DNA of 64,000 bases from contig NC_064540.1 of assembly GCF_023856365.1 (NCBI RefSeq), positions 25,660,474 through 25,724,473 of the forward strand, read 5' to 3'. Position numbers and translations under genes: made by a program. Each line of letters opens with the position of its first letter. Position 1 is the first letter of the stretch. Positions 1-11,613 of this stretch are shown here, in pieces. The notes under the pieces were generated by a model. That model saw nothing but the letters and a program-made list of their open reading frames with translations, was not told where the DNA came from and ran no database searches. The DNA comes from Brienomyrus brachyistius (Eukaryota > Chordata > Actinopteri > Osteoglossiformes > Mormyridae).

Positions 1-299
1 GCTAGTCAAGTTAAACCATAAGAAATTAAAATATGGGTCATTCTCACAAACGTAATGTTTTGCCAAGGAGGAAATGACTCTCGTGAGCAATTCAGTGTCC
101 AAAAGGATGGAGTTTGACTGTGAAACAGACTGAACTGCATAAATGCTGAAGCGCACCAGAACTTGAACTGCATACTTTCAGAAGGCGATGGACAACATGA
201 ATCCACTTCTTCCTCTTGGTCCACTTTCTGGTCCACTTAATGTGACTGAATTCGTTTTGTTTAAAAGGAGTATGTGTGAAAACACCCTAAATTTGCTGG
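1..299. other. Anonymous intergenic sequence
   Basis: No gene, RNA or clear repeat is visible. The short open frames on the minus strand here overlap each other and look like nothing I recognise. Confidence 0.5.
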
Positions 300-455
300 A
301 AGCTATGGGACCAAGGCAGTGAATATCCCAGGATGGGGTGCCAACCCATCGCAGGGCACACGCACACAGGCAACCAGGAAACTGCAATTCACTTTAGTAG
401 GTCTTTGGAATGTCGGACGACACTAGAGTACCCAGAGGAATCCCCACGATAAAAT
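300..455 (-). repeat. Degenerate V-SINE fragment
   Basis: Read on the minus strand this resembles the 3' half of the V-SINE copies elsewhere in the window. The shared landmarks are the block around ccaacccatcgcagggcaca (complement of the tgccctgcgatggg core) and gagtacccagaggaa near the other end. It is clearly diverged and has no head or target-site duplication, so it is an old fragment. Confidence 0.6.
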
Positions 456-853
456 GAACATATTTTACAAATATAACTTGCAGTTTATATAAATGAACTA
501 TAGCTGCTTCATTCGTTTCACATTCACTGACAAATGGCTACTGACAGCAACAAAAAATGATGCCAATTGAGCAAACAGTAGCACAAAAAACAAATGCAAC
601 TATAAAAAAAAGCAAAGATGGACACCCCTGGAGTTAAGCAAACTCCAAAATTTAATGTTTGTACGCTCTACTAAACTTAACATCTAGGACGTTTTTAGCA
701 TAAACTATAAATAAGTTATTAGCAAATGTTCTCAGTAATTTGTCCAATCAGAGCTCCCCTTGTCATCATAAATGTCTGAAGAGACACTGTTAGAACTTTA
801 TCAAGTTTTCCACCAATGCTGATACACATCATTCAAGCAATACTCTTTATATG
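456..853. other. AT-rich intergenic sequence
   Basis: AT-rich sequence with short A runs. No coding signal or repeat boundary is visible. Confidence 0.45.
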
Positions 854-1008
854 CAGGGATCGACATAACTGGTATGCGAGTATGCATTCACCTTTAAATG
901 CTCAAATGCACATAAAATGTGCAGGTATTCACACTGTTACAATAGATTTTCGCATGCATCACTTTTAAAGGAGAATGCATACTTGCGTACCAGTTGTGTC
1001 GATCCATA
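854..1008. mobile_element. Inverted-repeat MITE, probably hAT-like
   Basis: Long terminal arms are inverted copies: ggatcgacataactggtatg near 858 reappears as its complement ending near 1005, and the match runs for about 38 bp with few differences. The left end, cagggatcgaca, has the CAGGG-type start common in hAT elements. The right end has decayed (tgtcgatccata). The flanking 8-mers tttatatg and catatata match at only 5 of 8 positions, so the target duplication is weak. There is no coding capacity. Confidence 0.7.
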
Positions 1009-3500
1009 CATATATATTGCATTTCCCAGATTCTAAAAATGGCTGAATATTTATGTCCATTTGTACAGATATTTCAGTGCGAAACAGTTTAATATAAAAT
1101 ATAAGATTATGCTGCTTAAAACCAAGAGTCATTTGAGTCATTAAGAAGGCGGGGTAATGCACAAGGTTTTAATGTGGGATTAATGCCGATTTGTCTCATT
1201 AGAGTGATAGATGCAGTGAAATTACACCTTGACCTGATGTTACTGGCTTGTTGTGAGCCAGTAGATCATACAAAACAAGGTCTATTGTATACCCAAAAAT
1301 CTGAAATACCATTAATACAGGAAGCTGCTTCACCAAGCCTCTATGACCTTCTTGCACTCCTCAAAGCAACCATAGGAACTGTATTTTAGGAAACACACTA
1401 ATCTCAGCGTCACTTACGACTAACTGCAGGACGTCTGCTAGCTTTCCTTCCAAGTCAGGGAGCTCTCATGAATACCTGCTGTTCAAAGACATTGATTAAC
1501 TTGGTACCACGACTGGTGACTTAGAGCCCTCAATTGCTCCAGACTTCTTGCATAACATCTAAAGAAAGGTCCCTCAATGACCCAATGATGCTCTCTAGCC
1601 TTTAAGAAAGTGCTTATTTTATCCTCATGACAAAAGCTCCACTACCTAGACTCAACACAAACCCTGCTATAGTAATAACCACAAAAAAAAAAAAAACGCA
1701 TACATCTGAAGATGAATCAGTTCTGAACGCAGTGGCCAGGAAATTCAATAAAAAGCATTTCAGAATCACCCCCTCAACATGAAACGGCTTTACTTCCCTA
1801 AAAAAGCTCTAGTCCAGATTCATTCTGAAATTTCAGCAGTAAAGAGGCACAGCAATACATGTTATGTTTACACACTTCTGCACAGTCAACAAGGCAACGC
1901 AAGCAGGGGAAAACACAACAAAATGGTCAGGTGGAGTGGAACTGTTGTGCGTACATCCTTTCTGGGCATCCCATTATGTTGTCTTGTAAATGTCAACCAC
2001 CCAGAACATTCTAGCCGCTTTGCACTGTGGAGACAATGTACTTGCAATAAACAAGGTAATGGACAAACAAGACATAAAGCAAGGTGTGTAGCAGAAATCT
2101 GTTACACAGCTCAGGAAAGACATGATTAATTCTTCTTGTTATGAAGGCAGGACGCAATTTGCTTATTCTCACCTTTGTCAGGGATGTGAAACTTTTCAGC
2201 AGAAAACCACGCTACTGCAATCACTCATATCTCCTTTTAGTCCCCCACCCACTACAAGCAGCTGGGCCAAGCTGTCGAACAGCCTGACAGTTGGGTCTCT
2301 GGAAGTTTGCCCCAGAAATTCCCAGGGGATCAACGCTACCATTTGGATTCTGGCACAAGGAAAGGGATGGGATGTGGAGGTGGAGAGGGTGGGGGGAAAG
2401 TGCAAAGTTTAAGTTCCCCAAAAGTCTGGTGGGGTGATCAACTGGAGGAGTTATCCTGGAGAAATGGATTCAGAGACTGAATTATCCCTGCCACACAGTG
2501 GGGCTGGGAACGGAAGACTATGAGATTTGCAGAGATTGGCTAACCAATGGCACTCTGCTACAGCAGGAAGTCTCTTCAAACAGAAATCAATGCGGGCATT
2601 CACAGCTCTGCCTGTAACTGCCAGAGCTGCCACAGACAAGCACGGCTGCGGGAAAGGCGGGGGGGGGGGGAGCACCTGACCTACATACAGCGAGGAAAAA
2701 GCCACGATCGACAACACGGAGAGCAGAGAAACTGGGCTGACACTGCAAGAGATTCAGGTCCAGGTTTCAGCAACCTGACCATCATAACTGGCGAATGGCT
2801 TTTGGCCAGAAACCTCACGCGTGTACAACCCGAGAATGTAAAACTGCAGGTGGATCTATCTAAAAGCTCATGCACGGCATCATTCACAGGAACAAAACAT
2901 CGTCTAGGTTGGTCAGCTGTAAAATGACCAGGAAAATATACAGCTGTCACTGCCATTTTGTGCTGCGATGGCATACATGGCAGAGAAAATGGAAAATTAC
3001 AATTGGACCAGCTTCAAAAAAAGAATTAACATGGCTGAGAAATGTAATCCAAGCTTCAAAAAGCTTCTGGCCGTAATGCACACAACCAAAAGCTGCAGTA
3101 TAGATGTTTGATTCCTTGCACGCAGCAGCAAAAAAACCTCATTCAGTTAAATGAGGGCTCACCTACATCTATCCGGTTTTGGAGTCGAATCTATTGGGCA
3201 GATTCTGATGTGAGTAAAAACACAATTGATTAGACAGCTTCATGCACACAAATGCTAATATGATAATGATCTGGCTGCATTTCACAATGCTACAATGTTT
3301 AGCCTGCAATCTACCCCTGACCTGATTTCAATTCTTTGAGAAGCACGACTACAGAGTGGTTTAGCCGCACTCTCATTACCATCTTCAATTCTGAGTATTT
3401 TTTCAGCTGAAAAAATATAATTCCACCCAACTTCAGTAACACTAAAACAATAAATAGGTTCAGCTTTGTAATACCCACCTTCCTGTGCGGTAAATGTTGG
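1009..3500. other. Anonymous intergenic sequence
   Basis: About 2.5 kb with no recognised gene or transposon. It holds a poly-A run near 1683-1696 and a G run at about 2658-2670. The longest open frames (1779-2129 plus, 2547-2927 plus, 2681-2974 minus) overlap on opposite strands, and their translations show no familiar domain. I treat them as chance frames. Confidence 0.45.
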
Positions 3501-4185
3501 TCAAGTGTTAAATGCTTATGCTCACTGAGCTTCACATACCATTTTGTCTCTGCAACTGTAATCTTAGTCTTGGTCTATATACATGTAATAGTTTTCAGTG
3601 TAAAATTACAGCCTTATCCCAAGAACTTGCATACACACCGGCCCTTTGCGGAGAAGATTTGCTTTCTACTGTTAGAGCAGAGGTGTCCAAAGCTTTACAT
3701 TTATACCTCGTCCACCAAAGACGCCTTCAGTGACGATATTTCTACAAGTGCAGGGGAAAATACCCAGAAAAAAAAAATTCTAATACAAGAACTTCACCCA
3801 AAATGCATGTGGACGCACTTTGCAACTTCACAAAATTTCCGGCTTTGTGAACATGATGGGAACAGACTCTCCATGAATAATCCATGCAGCGGAGTCGCAT
3901 TTTACGCAAGTTGCATAGAAAAATTCCAGTTTTACAAAGCAAGCTGGAAAAATGTAACACACCCCCTCCAGACATTACACATTCAAATTCTCTTTCACCA
4001 GTCAACAAGTAGATGGGGAACTTTTCCTAAAACAAAGAAGAAAAAAAACCTTAAAGATCTGATATATTCCAGCCAGCCATTTAAAAAAAAAATAAATAAA
4101 AAAAAATTAAAAAGTATTCATAACGGTTGGGCTGCCAGGCAGACATACAGAATGGTCATCACAAATGAGGGGGGAAAGGTGGGGG
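3501..4185. other. A-rich intergenic sequence
   Basis: Contains several A-rich stretches, notably about 4081-4112. A 214-codon open frame on the plus strand (3570-4214) runs straight through these and is lysine-rich at those points only. It has no recognisable domain or start context, so I do not call it a gene. A 3' untranslated region of a minus-strand gene outside the window cannot be excluded. Confidence 0.4.
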
Positions 4186-4452
4186 GGTCAGTGGATGTCA
4201 TTGTTCACATCTAGAAGGTCGCGGGTTCGAGTATTCCTTCCACGTTCTGCCCATTCATTTCAGTACTTTCCTTCTACTAGCCTGATGCCTCTGTACACCT
4301 CCCTAAACATTCATAATGTCAGACGATGTTCTCCAGTCCTGCTTACACTCGTATCTGGGCATTCACCGGATGCTCAGCCTAGCTGCTCTTATGCCTCTGT
4401 TGGCCTCAGTTGTATGTTTGGACAAACGCGACTGCTAAATATGGAAATGTAA
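4186..4452 (+). repeat. tRNA-derived SINE remnant (head and tail)
   Basis: A tRNA-like head is seen as gtcagtggatgtcattg (A-box region) followed by ggttcgagtattcc at 4223-4237 (B-box). At 4421-4440 the sequence gacaaacgcgactgctaaat matches the common fish SINE tail of the type gataaacgcgtctgctaaatg. The middle is diverged, so head and tail may come from separate insertions. Confidence 0.5.
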
Positions 4453-4479
4453 AGTCCCGAAAAAAGCAGTTAGGTGACC

Positions 4480-4630
4480 TGGCACATGTGACAATGTATA
4501 CCTGGAGAGGGACTGACATCCTGTCCAGGGTGCAACCCAGCCTTGTGTCCTATGCTGCCTACTATAGGCTGCAGGCTCCGCCTGACCCTACAGGGATGAG
4601 AGACTGGGGGATGGGTGAACAGACGGTAAT
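4480..4630 (+). repeat. V-SINE-like 3' tail fragment
   Basis: The run gactgacatcctgtccaggg followed by gcaacccagccttgtgtcc, ataggctgcaggctccgcc and gaccctacagggatgag follows the usual order of V-SINE 3' tails. It lacks head and core and has no visible target-site duplication. Confidence 0.55.
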
Positions 4631-4721
4631 ATATAGTGCAAGTTTGTCTTCTCATTTATCTGTGTAAAAAAATTATACAAATATTAATACATATAATATC
4701 CCATAGATCTGCTTTTTTATG

Positions 4722-4750
4722 ACACACACACACACACACACACACACACA
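4722..4750. repeat. (CA)n microsatellite
   Basis: Uninterrupted CA dinucleotide run of about 29 bp. Confidence 0.95.
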
Positions 4751-4856
4751 ACACCAGGCACCATTTCATGGCATATTAGCAATTCATGCAAGTTGAGTTC
4801 GCTCTAAGATACAAAAGCTGCTGTTAAGAAATACTGTAAGACTTAAGCAAGTTCCA

Positions 4857-5127
4857 TTCATCCTTCCATCCATTTCCTGTAATGGTTTGTACTATTCAGG
4901 GTTGCGGGGGTCCAGAGCCGATTGGCACGAGGCAGGGAACAACCCAGGATGGGGGGCCAGTCCATCGCAGGGCACACTCACACACCATTCACTCACACAT
5001 GCACACCTATGGGCAATTTGGTAACTCCAACTAACCTCAGCATGTTTTTGGACTGTGGGGGGAAACCGGAGTACCCGGAGGAAACCCCACGACGACATGG
5101 GGAGAACATGCAAACTCCACACACATG
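4857..5127 (-). mobile_element. V-SINE, 5'-truncated, minus strand
   Basis: In reverse complement it shows the V-SINE order: core near gtttgcatgttctccccatg, then cctccgggtactccggtttc, cagtccaaaaacatgctgag, the tgccctgcgatgg block, and the atggatgga-type tail at about 4866. The tRNA-derived head is missing beyond about 5127, as expected for 5' truncation during target-primed reverse transcription. No clear target-site duplication was found. Confidence 0.88.
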
Positions 5128-7419
5128 GAGCCACGGCAAAAGGTTACAATCAATAAATAAAAAAGCTGTCGGGTATAGATTCAGAACAGCAATCTAAATG
5201 TTGCAAAGCTTAATTACTAAGCAGTTCCCTGGAAGCTAGTACAGGCAGCAGCTGCTGGAATCAGGTTAAAAGACTCTGTCCTTCAACGAAGGTCACCTTC
5301 CTGGGAATGAGGCACCTTCCGGTGTCTGCCTGCCCCTTATGGTCTGTTCAAACCAGACAGCAAGTTAGGGAAAAAAATGAATCTCTGAAACTCTCTTATA
5401 TACGCCTATGGATAAAGAATGAGCAAAGATAATCTGAAAAGCGCACTGGGACTCTTCACTCTCTCTTGATGACCTCACAACAGCAATCTGTACAGATCTG
5501 CACTCCGTTGAAAAGCCACATTGCACACTCGCCGTCCGCATGAACACTACAAAATCTATTTCACATTGCGACTATCAGCGGCAAATGCAGACGACGACAC
5601 CTATAGCAGAGAAAAAGCATAGCATTCTACTGAGTGCGTGTCAAAGCAGTAAATCATTCTTAGAAATAATCCCTCTTCCTTTCCCCACTTTTGGTAGATG
5701 TCTTACAGCTCTTTGGTTCCTTTTTTCTTGAGTGCGACACTAAGTGTGCAAGCGCAGCTGTTTTTGTGGAGTAAAGGAAAGGCGGTTTTTGACCAATCAG
5801 CATTTTATCCGTTTCTTAATCTGTCTCAGTAAAGGCCAAAAGGTCTTTTGCGATAATTTTTCTCTTGTGCTTCTTCACTCACTTTTGGCACATTGTGGAA
5901 ATATTATCATATATCAGGCTTTAGAATCTCTGTTTTAAACTGCAAAGTGGAACTGAACAGGGGCTGATGCTGTAGGATAGAGGGAGCCAGCAAGTGTATA
6001 TTTTGACTCTTCTTATTAACACTATAATATTGATGGAAGTATACTGCAAAATTAATGAGTTTTTTTCCATTTGTATCAGTGTATATTTCAGTGTCTGGTG
6101 TAACATATTTTACAAGACATGCCTGCAAAGCACCCTAAAATATGAAATTAAGACAGAGGTTGTAATACAGAAATGACAGTGGGATAGAACTGCACTGCAA
6201 TAATTGTGGCCTCTGGAACATAAAACAAGGAACCATAAATGGACTGTATGAGGAAACCAAGAGGATCTCAGACCTTCCAGGGTCTGTGCAAAGCCTGAGC
6301 GCAGCATTAAACTGCACGGCGTGCGTGTCACATGAGCTCGCGTCCTGTTTTGGTTCAGTGCGATTCCAGGGATCTAACCGCTTACGTAAGCAGGAAGTAC
6401 AGTGCCGGTGCAGTTAATGGGTAAAACATGCGTTTGCTACAAGTGTCCCGCTATGTGCGTTGCGTTTCCTCCTAACGCCTATGTGCATTGCGTTTTTAAC
6501 TGAGGGTGAAGAATGACATACCGCGAACTGCCCCCCCCAAAAAATTGCAATTATCGGGAAAGAATTTAAGAAACTTTGCTTGGCATGCCTCGTTCAAATG
6601 TGTACTGTGATACCTATGTGTTTTATCAACTGAACTTGTGTGTTAAGTTACAAATGATAAACATTTGATTCGCCCCTAGCATCGGACACAGCGATAGCCA
6701 TGGGACGTTACCTCCGAACCCCGGGAAAGACGGACACGTGACTTGGACGCGAGCTGGACCAGGCCAGGCAGGGATCTGGGTGCCAGGAAGCAAAACGCGA
6801 GACCACATTGTGCAGAGACAATCCCTACGTGGCATCCCTGAGTAAATAACGCCGCTTAAATACTCTTTAAGTGAAAGTCTGACGTTTGATCATTCCTGTG
6901 AAATATTGAAACAATCAGCAACTAACTACGTTAAAATAACTGCACTATAACCAAATTCCAAAAAATAACCATAACGGAAGCAGTCTCGTGTTAAAATAAG
7001 CCATTCTACCAAAAAGGTTACTCAACTTTTCAAAAAGATTACAACGAAGATCATAACTATCAATCTGAAGCACTGAACTACGTAAAGTTTTTGATATAAC
7101 AATAAAATTTAAAGGAACAACTGTTTCTTAAGTAGAAAGTAAAATAATAGTTTTGGAGAATAACCATTACTGGCTAGCTAGAGAACTCAAGTTGCAAAAG
7201 GTTATAATTAGCCTGGCAGTGTTAACTGTGCATTATAAGCAACACCGTGACGTGACCACATTTTCCTGCCGTAGCCCAAGATGCTGACAAGTTTAACTCA
7301 GCGGCTTGAGATGAGTATAATGTTCAACGAACGGCGGTGTGATGTTAAACGATCACAGTACATTTGTTACATTACTTACCTCTTTACAGCGTTACTAGAG
7401 ACGACGAATAGTCAGATGT
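5128..7419. other. Anonymous intergenic sequence with a CpG-richer patch
   Basis: No gene or classified repeat was recognised. About 6670-6840 is richer in CpG than its surroundings (for example ccgggaaagacggacacg), which could mark a small CpG island or an old GC-rich repeat. I see no TATA box with a downstream open frame that would support a promoter. Confidence 0.4.
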
Positions 7420-7600
7420 ATCTTGGTGTTAATCGGGTGATCGCCGCGATCATGCGTGCGGCTCAAACACATGCAGAAACTTCGTCGGACGCGATGTGGA
7501 AGCATGCTTTTAACGAGCCCCATCTGCGCTTGCGTCTCCTACTGGGCCGTCGCACTTTTCGCAAGGGAGGTTAGTTAGCAAAGGGTGTGCTTTTTTTTAG
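7420..7600 (+). repeat. Unclassified dispersed repeat, copy A
   Basis: Positions 7437-7538 align without gaps to 10273-10374 at 79 of 102 bases by my count. Looser similarity extends downstream to the shared aaagggtgtg. The open frame here (7281-7574) reads through the repeat and shares RAAQTH, MWKH and PHL with copy B in the same frame. The family is unknown to me. It could be a piece of a transposon coding region or a non-coding repeat with an open frame by chance. Confidence 0.6.
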
Positions 7601-9429
7601 GAAAAAGGAAAGCGGATTTCGCAATCTAATAAAATCCGATTTAGCGTCAAAGTTCTGTTGTATTTGTTTTTTCAGATTAGGGAAATTACTTATGTGGCAT
7701 GTCTCATGTATCCAGACAGGTTACGCACTCAATAGATGTTTATTTTAGACTGCCTTTTCATGAATGGCAAACTATGCATTTCTCCTTTGTCATATTTAAT
7801 GAATGGAGTTCAGGATATAAGGGTTGTAACTGGAAACTATGGACAGAGAGTTCACAGGAACCATCATCCATAGAAAAAGCCTTAATAAATGGAAAGAGGA
7901 ATGCAAACTAAATAGGAGGCGAACTAAATCGACTGCTAAAAGAGACAATTTGAATGCAGCTACCCCTAAACTCTTTAAAATAATATTCATTCATTCAATC
8001 ATTCATTATTGTTTATTTTACCAGACAAAGCGTTAAGAATAGATATTTACTGTACAATAACAGCCTAGCAAGTGCCAGAAAGCACTTATAAAACAAAACT
8101 AATAAACTAAATAATACTATAAATACAAATAAATGTACAATAATTTTGCACTACAATGTAAGCAAAGTAACCAGTATAAAATTATGGGTAAATCATTTGT
8201 AAACCTTAACACCAAAGGGCAGCAGCAGTTTTTGTGGTTACAGCACGTGGTGCAAACACTAAATTAAACTGTCAGTGGATGGGAAGACTCCTCCACAGAT
8301 TCTTGTGAATTGGCCAGTAGGCAGGAATGGGAAATGGGTCTATTTAGGGTCGAATATGAACTGAGTGCTGCAGGTGATAAGAATAGATAGAGTTGAGATT
8401 GAAGATGAGGCCGAATTTCTGGGAAAAAATGATTTGCAGTAAAATATTTAGTTCTTCCACATTCATTGCATTATTTTAGATTAATGGGCAGACCCATATT
8501 TTGATATGCAAATTTAGACTTTTGTGAATTCTTTGTACAATGAACTGTTTCATGACTCAGATTGTTTAATTTTAAATATAAAATAAGACCAAATTAAAAT
8601 GTCTATCCCCCCAATATGGCTCCCAAGTATTGTCTCCATAGGGGTTAGAAGTTCAAATGTCAATACGGGGTCCGTTTTGCACTCTGGTAATCTATGGACT
8701 TGTCTTGGAAAGAACAGTGTACAAGGCAGGGTAGAATGTAATGAGGCTATACATTTTTGGAAACTGGATCACATTCAAATTCTGAGAGCATGTGCAGCCC
8801 CACACCATTTTAAAGCTGCCTTGATACAAAATATTTCCTTTTCCAAGATAGTTTATGAAATGATACATCTTTGCTTAGAATCCACGGAGCTTTGAATGAA
8901 CATATTGTTTTCTGTTCAAGATGAATAATTTGTTTGGAAAATGTCAAAATTTGAGAATGATTAGTACACTGATTTGTTCATAGTTTGAGGAAGAAGATTA
9001 ATTGTTCGTCCCATATTCATAGAATTTGTGTTTCATACTTAAGATTATTCATGCAGTCAATGAGGCCAAAAAGACCTGAGATAAACACTGACCAGGCATG
9101 TCTGTGAATACTGGTTATGTTTACCTTTGTCATCATCAAAATGCAATTATTGTTCTCTAGTCATAGATACTCTGTCTGTGTTTCAAACGAAATACAGTTA
9201 AATCACACAAAATATTATAGAACATTTTTAAATCCAAAAATGTGCAGCTGTTGTGGGTCATGTGATTAATCATCTTAATCATCCACACTGACTCATTCAT
9301 CAAACTAATCTATAATAATGTTGTTGAACCACCAAAACATGCCTCTTCATGCTGGGGAGGGGGCTGAGGAAATGGGAATCCTAATGAAATATTTCTGCAT
9401 CAAAAGCCACAGCACACTTCAATAAAGGA
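7601..9429. other. AT-rich intergenic sequence
   Basis: No gene or recognised transposon. There is a short attcattcattc-type stretch near 7985-8010. The 98-codon frame at 8599-8895 has no recognisable domain. Confidence 0.45.
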
Positions 9430-9466
9430 GTGTGTGTGTGTCTGTGTGTGTGTGTGAGAGAGAGAG
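9430..9466. repeat. (TG)n(AG)n microsatellite
   Basis: TG repeats with one TC interruption, running into AG repeats. Confidence 0.93.
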
Positions 9467-9479
9467 TTATGTATAGGTA

Positions 9480-10045
9480 ACATTATAGAGACCAATTGTC
9501 TTCACACTGTGTGAAAAACCTGTTGCTTTGACGATGTGGGGACCATTTTTTGGTCCCTACAAAGAGAAACTCAATTTTATTTAAAAAATCCCTGACTGTA
9601 ATAAAAAAATTAAAAATATCCAAAAGTTTTGTATTTTGTTGGATATTTTGTTGAGCTGGGTAGGAGTTAAGATTCTCATTCTTGTGATTAGGGTTCATAG
9701 AAATGAATGGATGGTCCCCACAAAGACAATATGAATACGTGTGTGTGTGTGGATTATGTTTACGTTACATTGTGGGGACCAAATGTTCTCCTGTCATTTT
9801 GACATTGTGGGGACCACAGCATGGCTTTAACGTTTTCAGGTTCCCCCAAAGATCTGTGAATGCAATCAAAAAAGTACAAATTTGTTAAAAAAGGCTTGTA
9901 TTTTGTTTGGTTACTTGTGGTTAGGGTTAGGGCTACAAGGGGGTCAAGGTCGCCATCAAATCAAATCATCAAATCGCCAAAGGTCACCAAATGTCCCCCA
10001 CAATGTAATAAAATCCTGTTTTTTGACCTGGGGACCATTTTTCAG
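9480..10045. repeat. Tandem tgtggggacc repeat
   Basis: The motif tgtggggacc or its complement ggtccccaca recurs at about 9535, 9552, 9710, 9774, 9807, 9985 and 10025. It lies in two units of roughly 240-270 bp that share interior landmarks (ttgtattttgtt and a gttagggtt-type stretch). At 9535-9561 two copies form a hairpin. This tgtggggacc repeat is common in fish genomes, but I cannot name the family with certainty. The 9860-10094 open frames lie inside it and are not genes. Confidence 0.75.
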
Positions 10046-10103
10046 ATGTAGTCTATTAATATTTTTTGGTTCTTTAATACAGTTCTATATATGACAATGT
10101 CAC

Positions 10104-10257
10104 CTTGTGTGAAACAAAGGACTCAAAAAGAAACTAAGTGCAGACGTCAGGAGAATGAAAGGGGCTTTATTAACCAAACAGGAGTGGGGAAACCAACAGG
10201 ACCCTGAGGGGTCAAAAAGGGAAGACTGACTCAGGGATGGGCACCGGCAGCAGGAGG
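10104..10257 (-). mobile_element. Probable retroelement 3' end or LTR fragment
   Basis: On the minus strand a polyadenylation signal (ttaataaagcccctttcatt, near 10160-10180) is followed by T-rich sequence ending in gtttcacac, the layout expected of the 3' part of an LTR or other retroelement. The matching 5' end was not found, so the extent is uncertain. Confidence 0.35.
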
Positions 10258-10432
10258 ACCGACGTTAAACCGGCGATCGCTGTGATCCTGCGTGCAGCTC
10301 AAACACATACGGAAATGTTCTTCGATGAGATGTGGAAGCACCCTTTGAACAAGCCCCATCTGTGCTTGAATCTTGTAGGCCCCTCTCTCTGTTTTGCAAA
10401 GAAAGTTGGTAAAGGGTGTGTACATTTTTTCA
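10258..10432 (+). repeat. Unclassified dispersed repeat, copy B
   Basis: Second copy of the repeat at 7420-7600, same orientation, about 77% identical over the 102-base core at 10273-10374. Its open frame (10237-10470) gives RAAQTHTE, MWKHPLN and PHLCLNL, paralleling copy A. It adjoins a probable retroelement end on its left, so the two may be parts of one larger element. Confidence 0.6.
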
Positions 10433-10779
10433 TTCAAAAAACTTGTTTGTTTGTTTTTACTTTCGTTTAACATGATTAAAATTTTTTGCAAGATTTGATC
10501 AAACGAATTCAGTAACATGATTTAAATCCTGCGGTGCGTTAAATTAATATTTAAAATTCCCCTGAATAATTAAGAGCTTAGCTGGGCCAAAAACGAGGAT
10601 GCAGCATGGATCACAAGGACCGGAATAGTGGAACACGGCATTAGAGTCGGACCTGTCCACAGAATGCCCGCAGACATATCAGGGCCACCTCTGAAGGGAA
10701 ATAGCATGCATTTATAATGACACTTTTATTTTTAAGATGTGTTTTCCTTTAGATTATTGTAGTAGATACTCTTAATAAT
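10433..10779. other. Anonymous intergenic sequence
   Basis: Nothing recognised between the repeat at 10432 and the V-SINE at 10780. Confidence 0.45.
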
Positions 10780-11125
10780 GGGGCAGCATGGTGGTGGAGT
10801 GGTTAGCACTGTTGCCTCACACCTCTGGGACCCGGGTTCGAGTCTCCACCTGGGTTACATGTGTGTGGAGTTTGCATGTTCTCCCCATGTCATCGTGGGG
10901 TTTCCTCCGGGTACTCCGGTTTCCCTCCACAGTCCAAAAACATGCTAATTGGAGTTGCTAAATTGCCCGTAGAAATGTATGTGTGAGTGAATGGTGGGTG
11001 ATTGTGCCCTGCGATGGGCTGGCCCCCCATCCTGGGTTGTTCCCTGCCTCGTGCCCATTACTTCCAGGATAGGCTCCGGACCCTCCGCGACCCAGTAGGA
11101 TAAGAGGTTTGGAAAATGAATGGAT
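10780..11125 (+). mobile_element. V-SINE, near full length
   Basis: The tRNA-derived head has an A-box region at gtggtggagtggttagcac and a B-box ggttcgagtctcc at 10835-10847. The V-SINE core gtttgcatgttctcccc follows at about 10870-10886, and the tail ends in ggaaaatgaatgga. About 346 bp, close to the better-preserved copies at 18753 and 43856. No clear target-site duplication was found. Confidence 0.93.
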
Positions 11126-11502
11126 CCTTTAAAAAAACGGTACAATACCAGTCACACTTACTGGCTTTAGTTACTCCTGGCATACATTTTCCAGCACATA
11201 TTAAATACTAAAAAACATGATGATGAAGATGCCCTAGAAGAATGGAAGAAGCTTGCTGAGCCATCTAATTCAGTGTGCAAAACTTACTATTGGACTCCTT
11301 CAGAATATGCGTGAAAATTATTTAGGTGAAAGCCTGATGCCAGGGGTTGGTTTCCTAATTTTTAGTCCCTTGTCAATTGTGATTTCCAAGCATGGACGTC
11401 GCCACCATTAAATCTGAGGGGGACTTGACCCCCTAACATTTCATAATTATTCATTTGGACCCCCACACATTTAACATAAAATATTAGTTTTATGCCAGTG
11501 TG

Positions 11503-11516
11503 CCCCCCCCCCCCCC
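11503..11516. repeat. Poly-C tract
   Basis: Fourteen consecutive C bases. Confidence 0.9.
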
Positions 11517-11590
11517 ACATTCAAAATACTTCTGATGCCCCTGTGTCCAACAAACCCCTAATGTTTCTTTTAAACAGTTGTTCTTTTAAA

Positions 11591-11613
11591 CATCAACAGT
11601 TAAACTGTTGATG
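11591..11613. repeat. Short perfect palindrome
   Basis: catcaacagtt and its exact complement aactgttgatg are separated by one base. Confidence 0.85.

Noticed and set aside
3570..4214. 214-codon plus-strand open frame
   Set aside because: Its length depends on A-rich runs giving lysine stretches; there is no domain, and the frame ends inside a SINE head.
4200..4240. tRNA gene
   Set aside because: Only A- and B-box-like parts are present, with no folded acceptor, anticodon arm or 3' end; it is a SINE head. The same holds for heads at 10780, 18753, 33838 and 43856.
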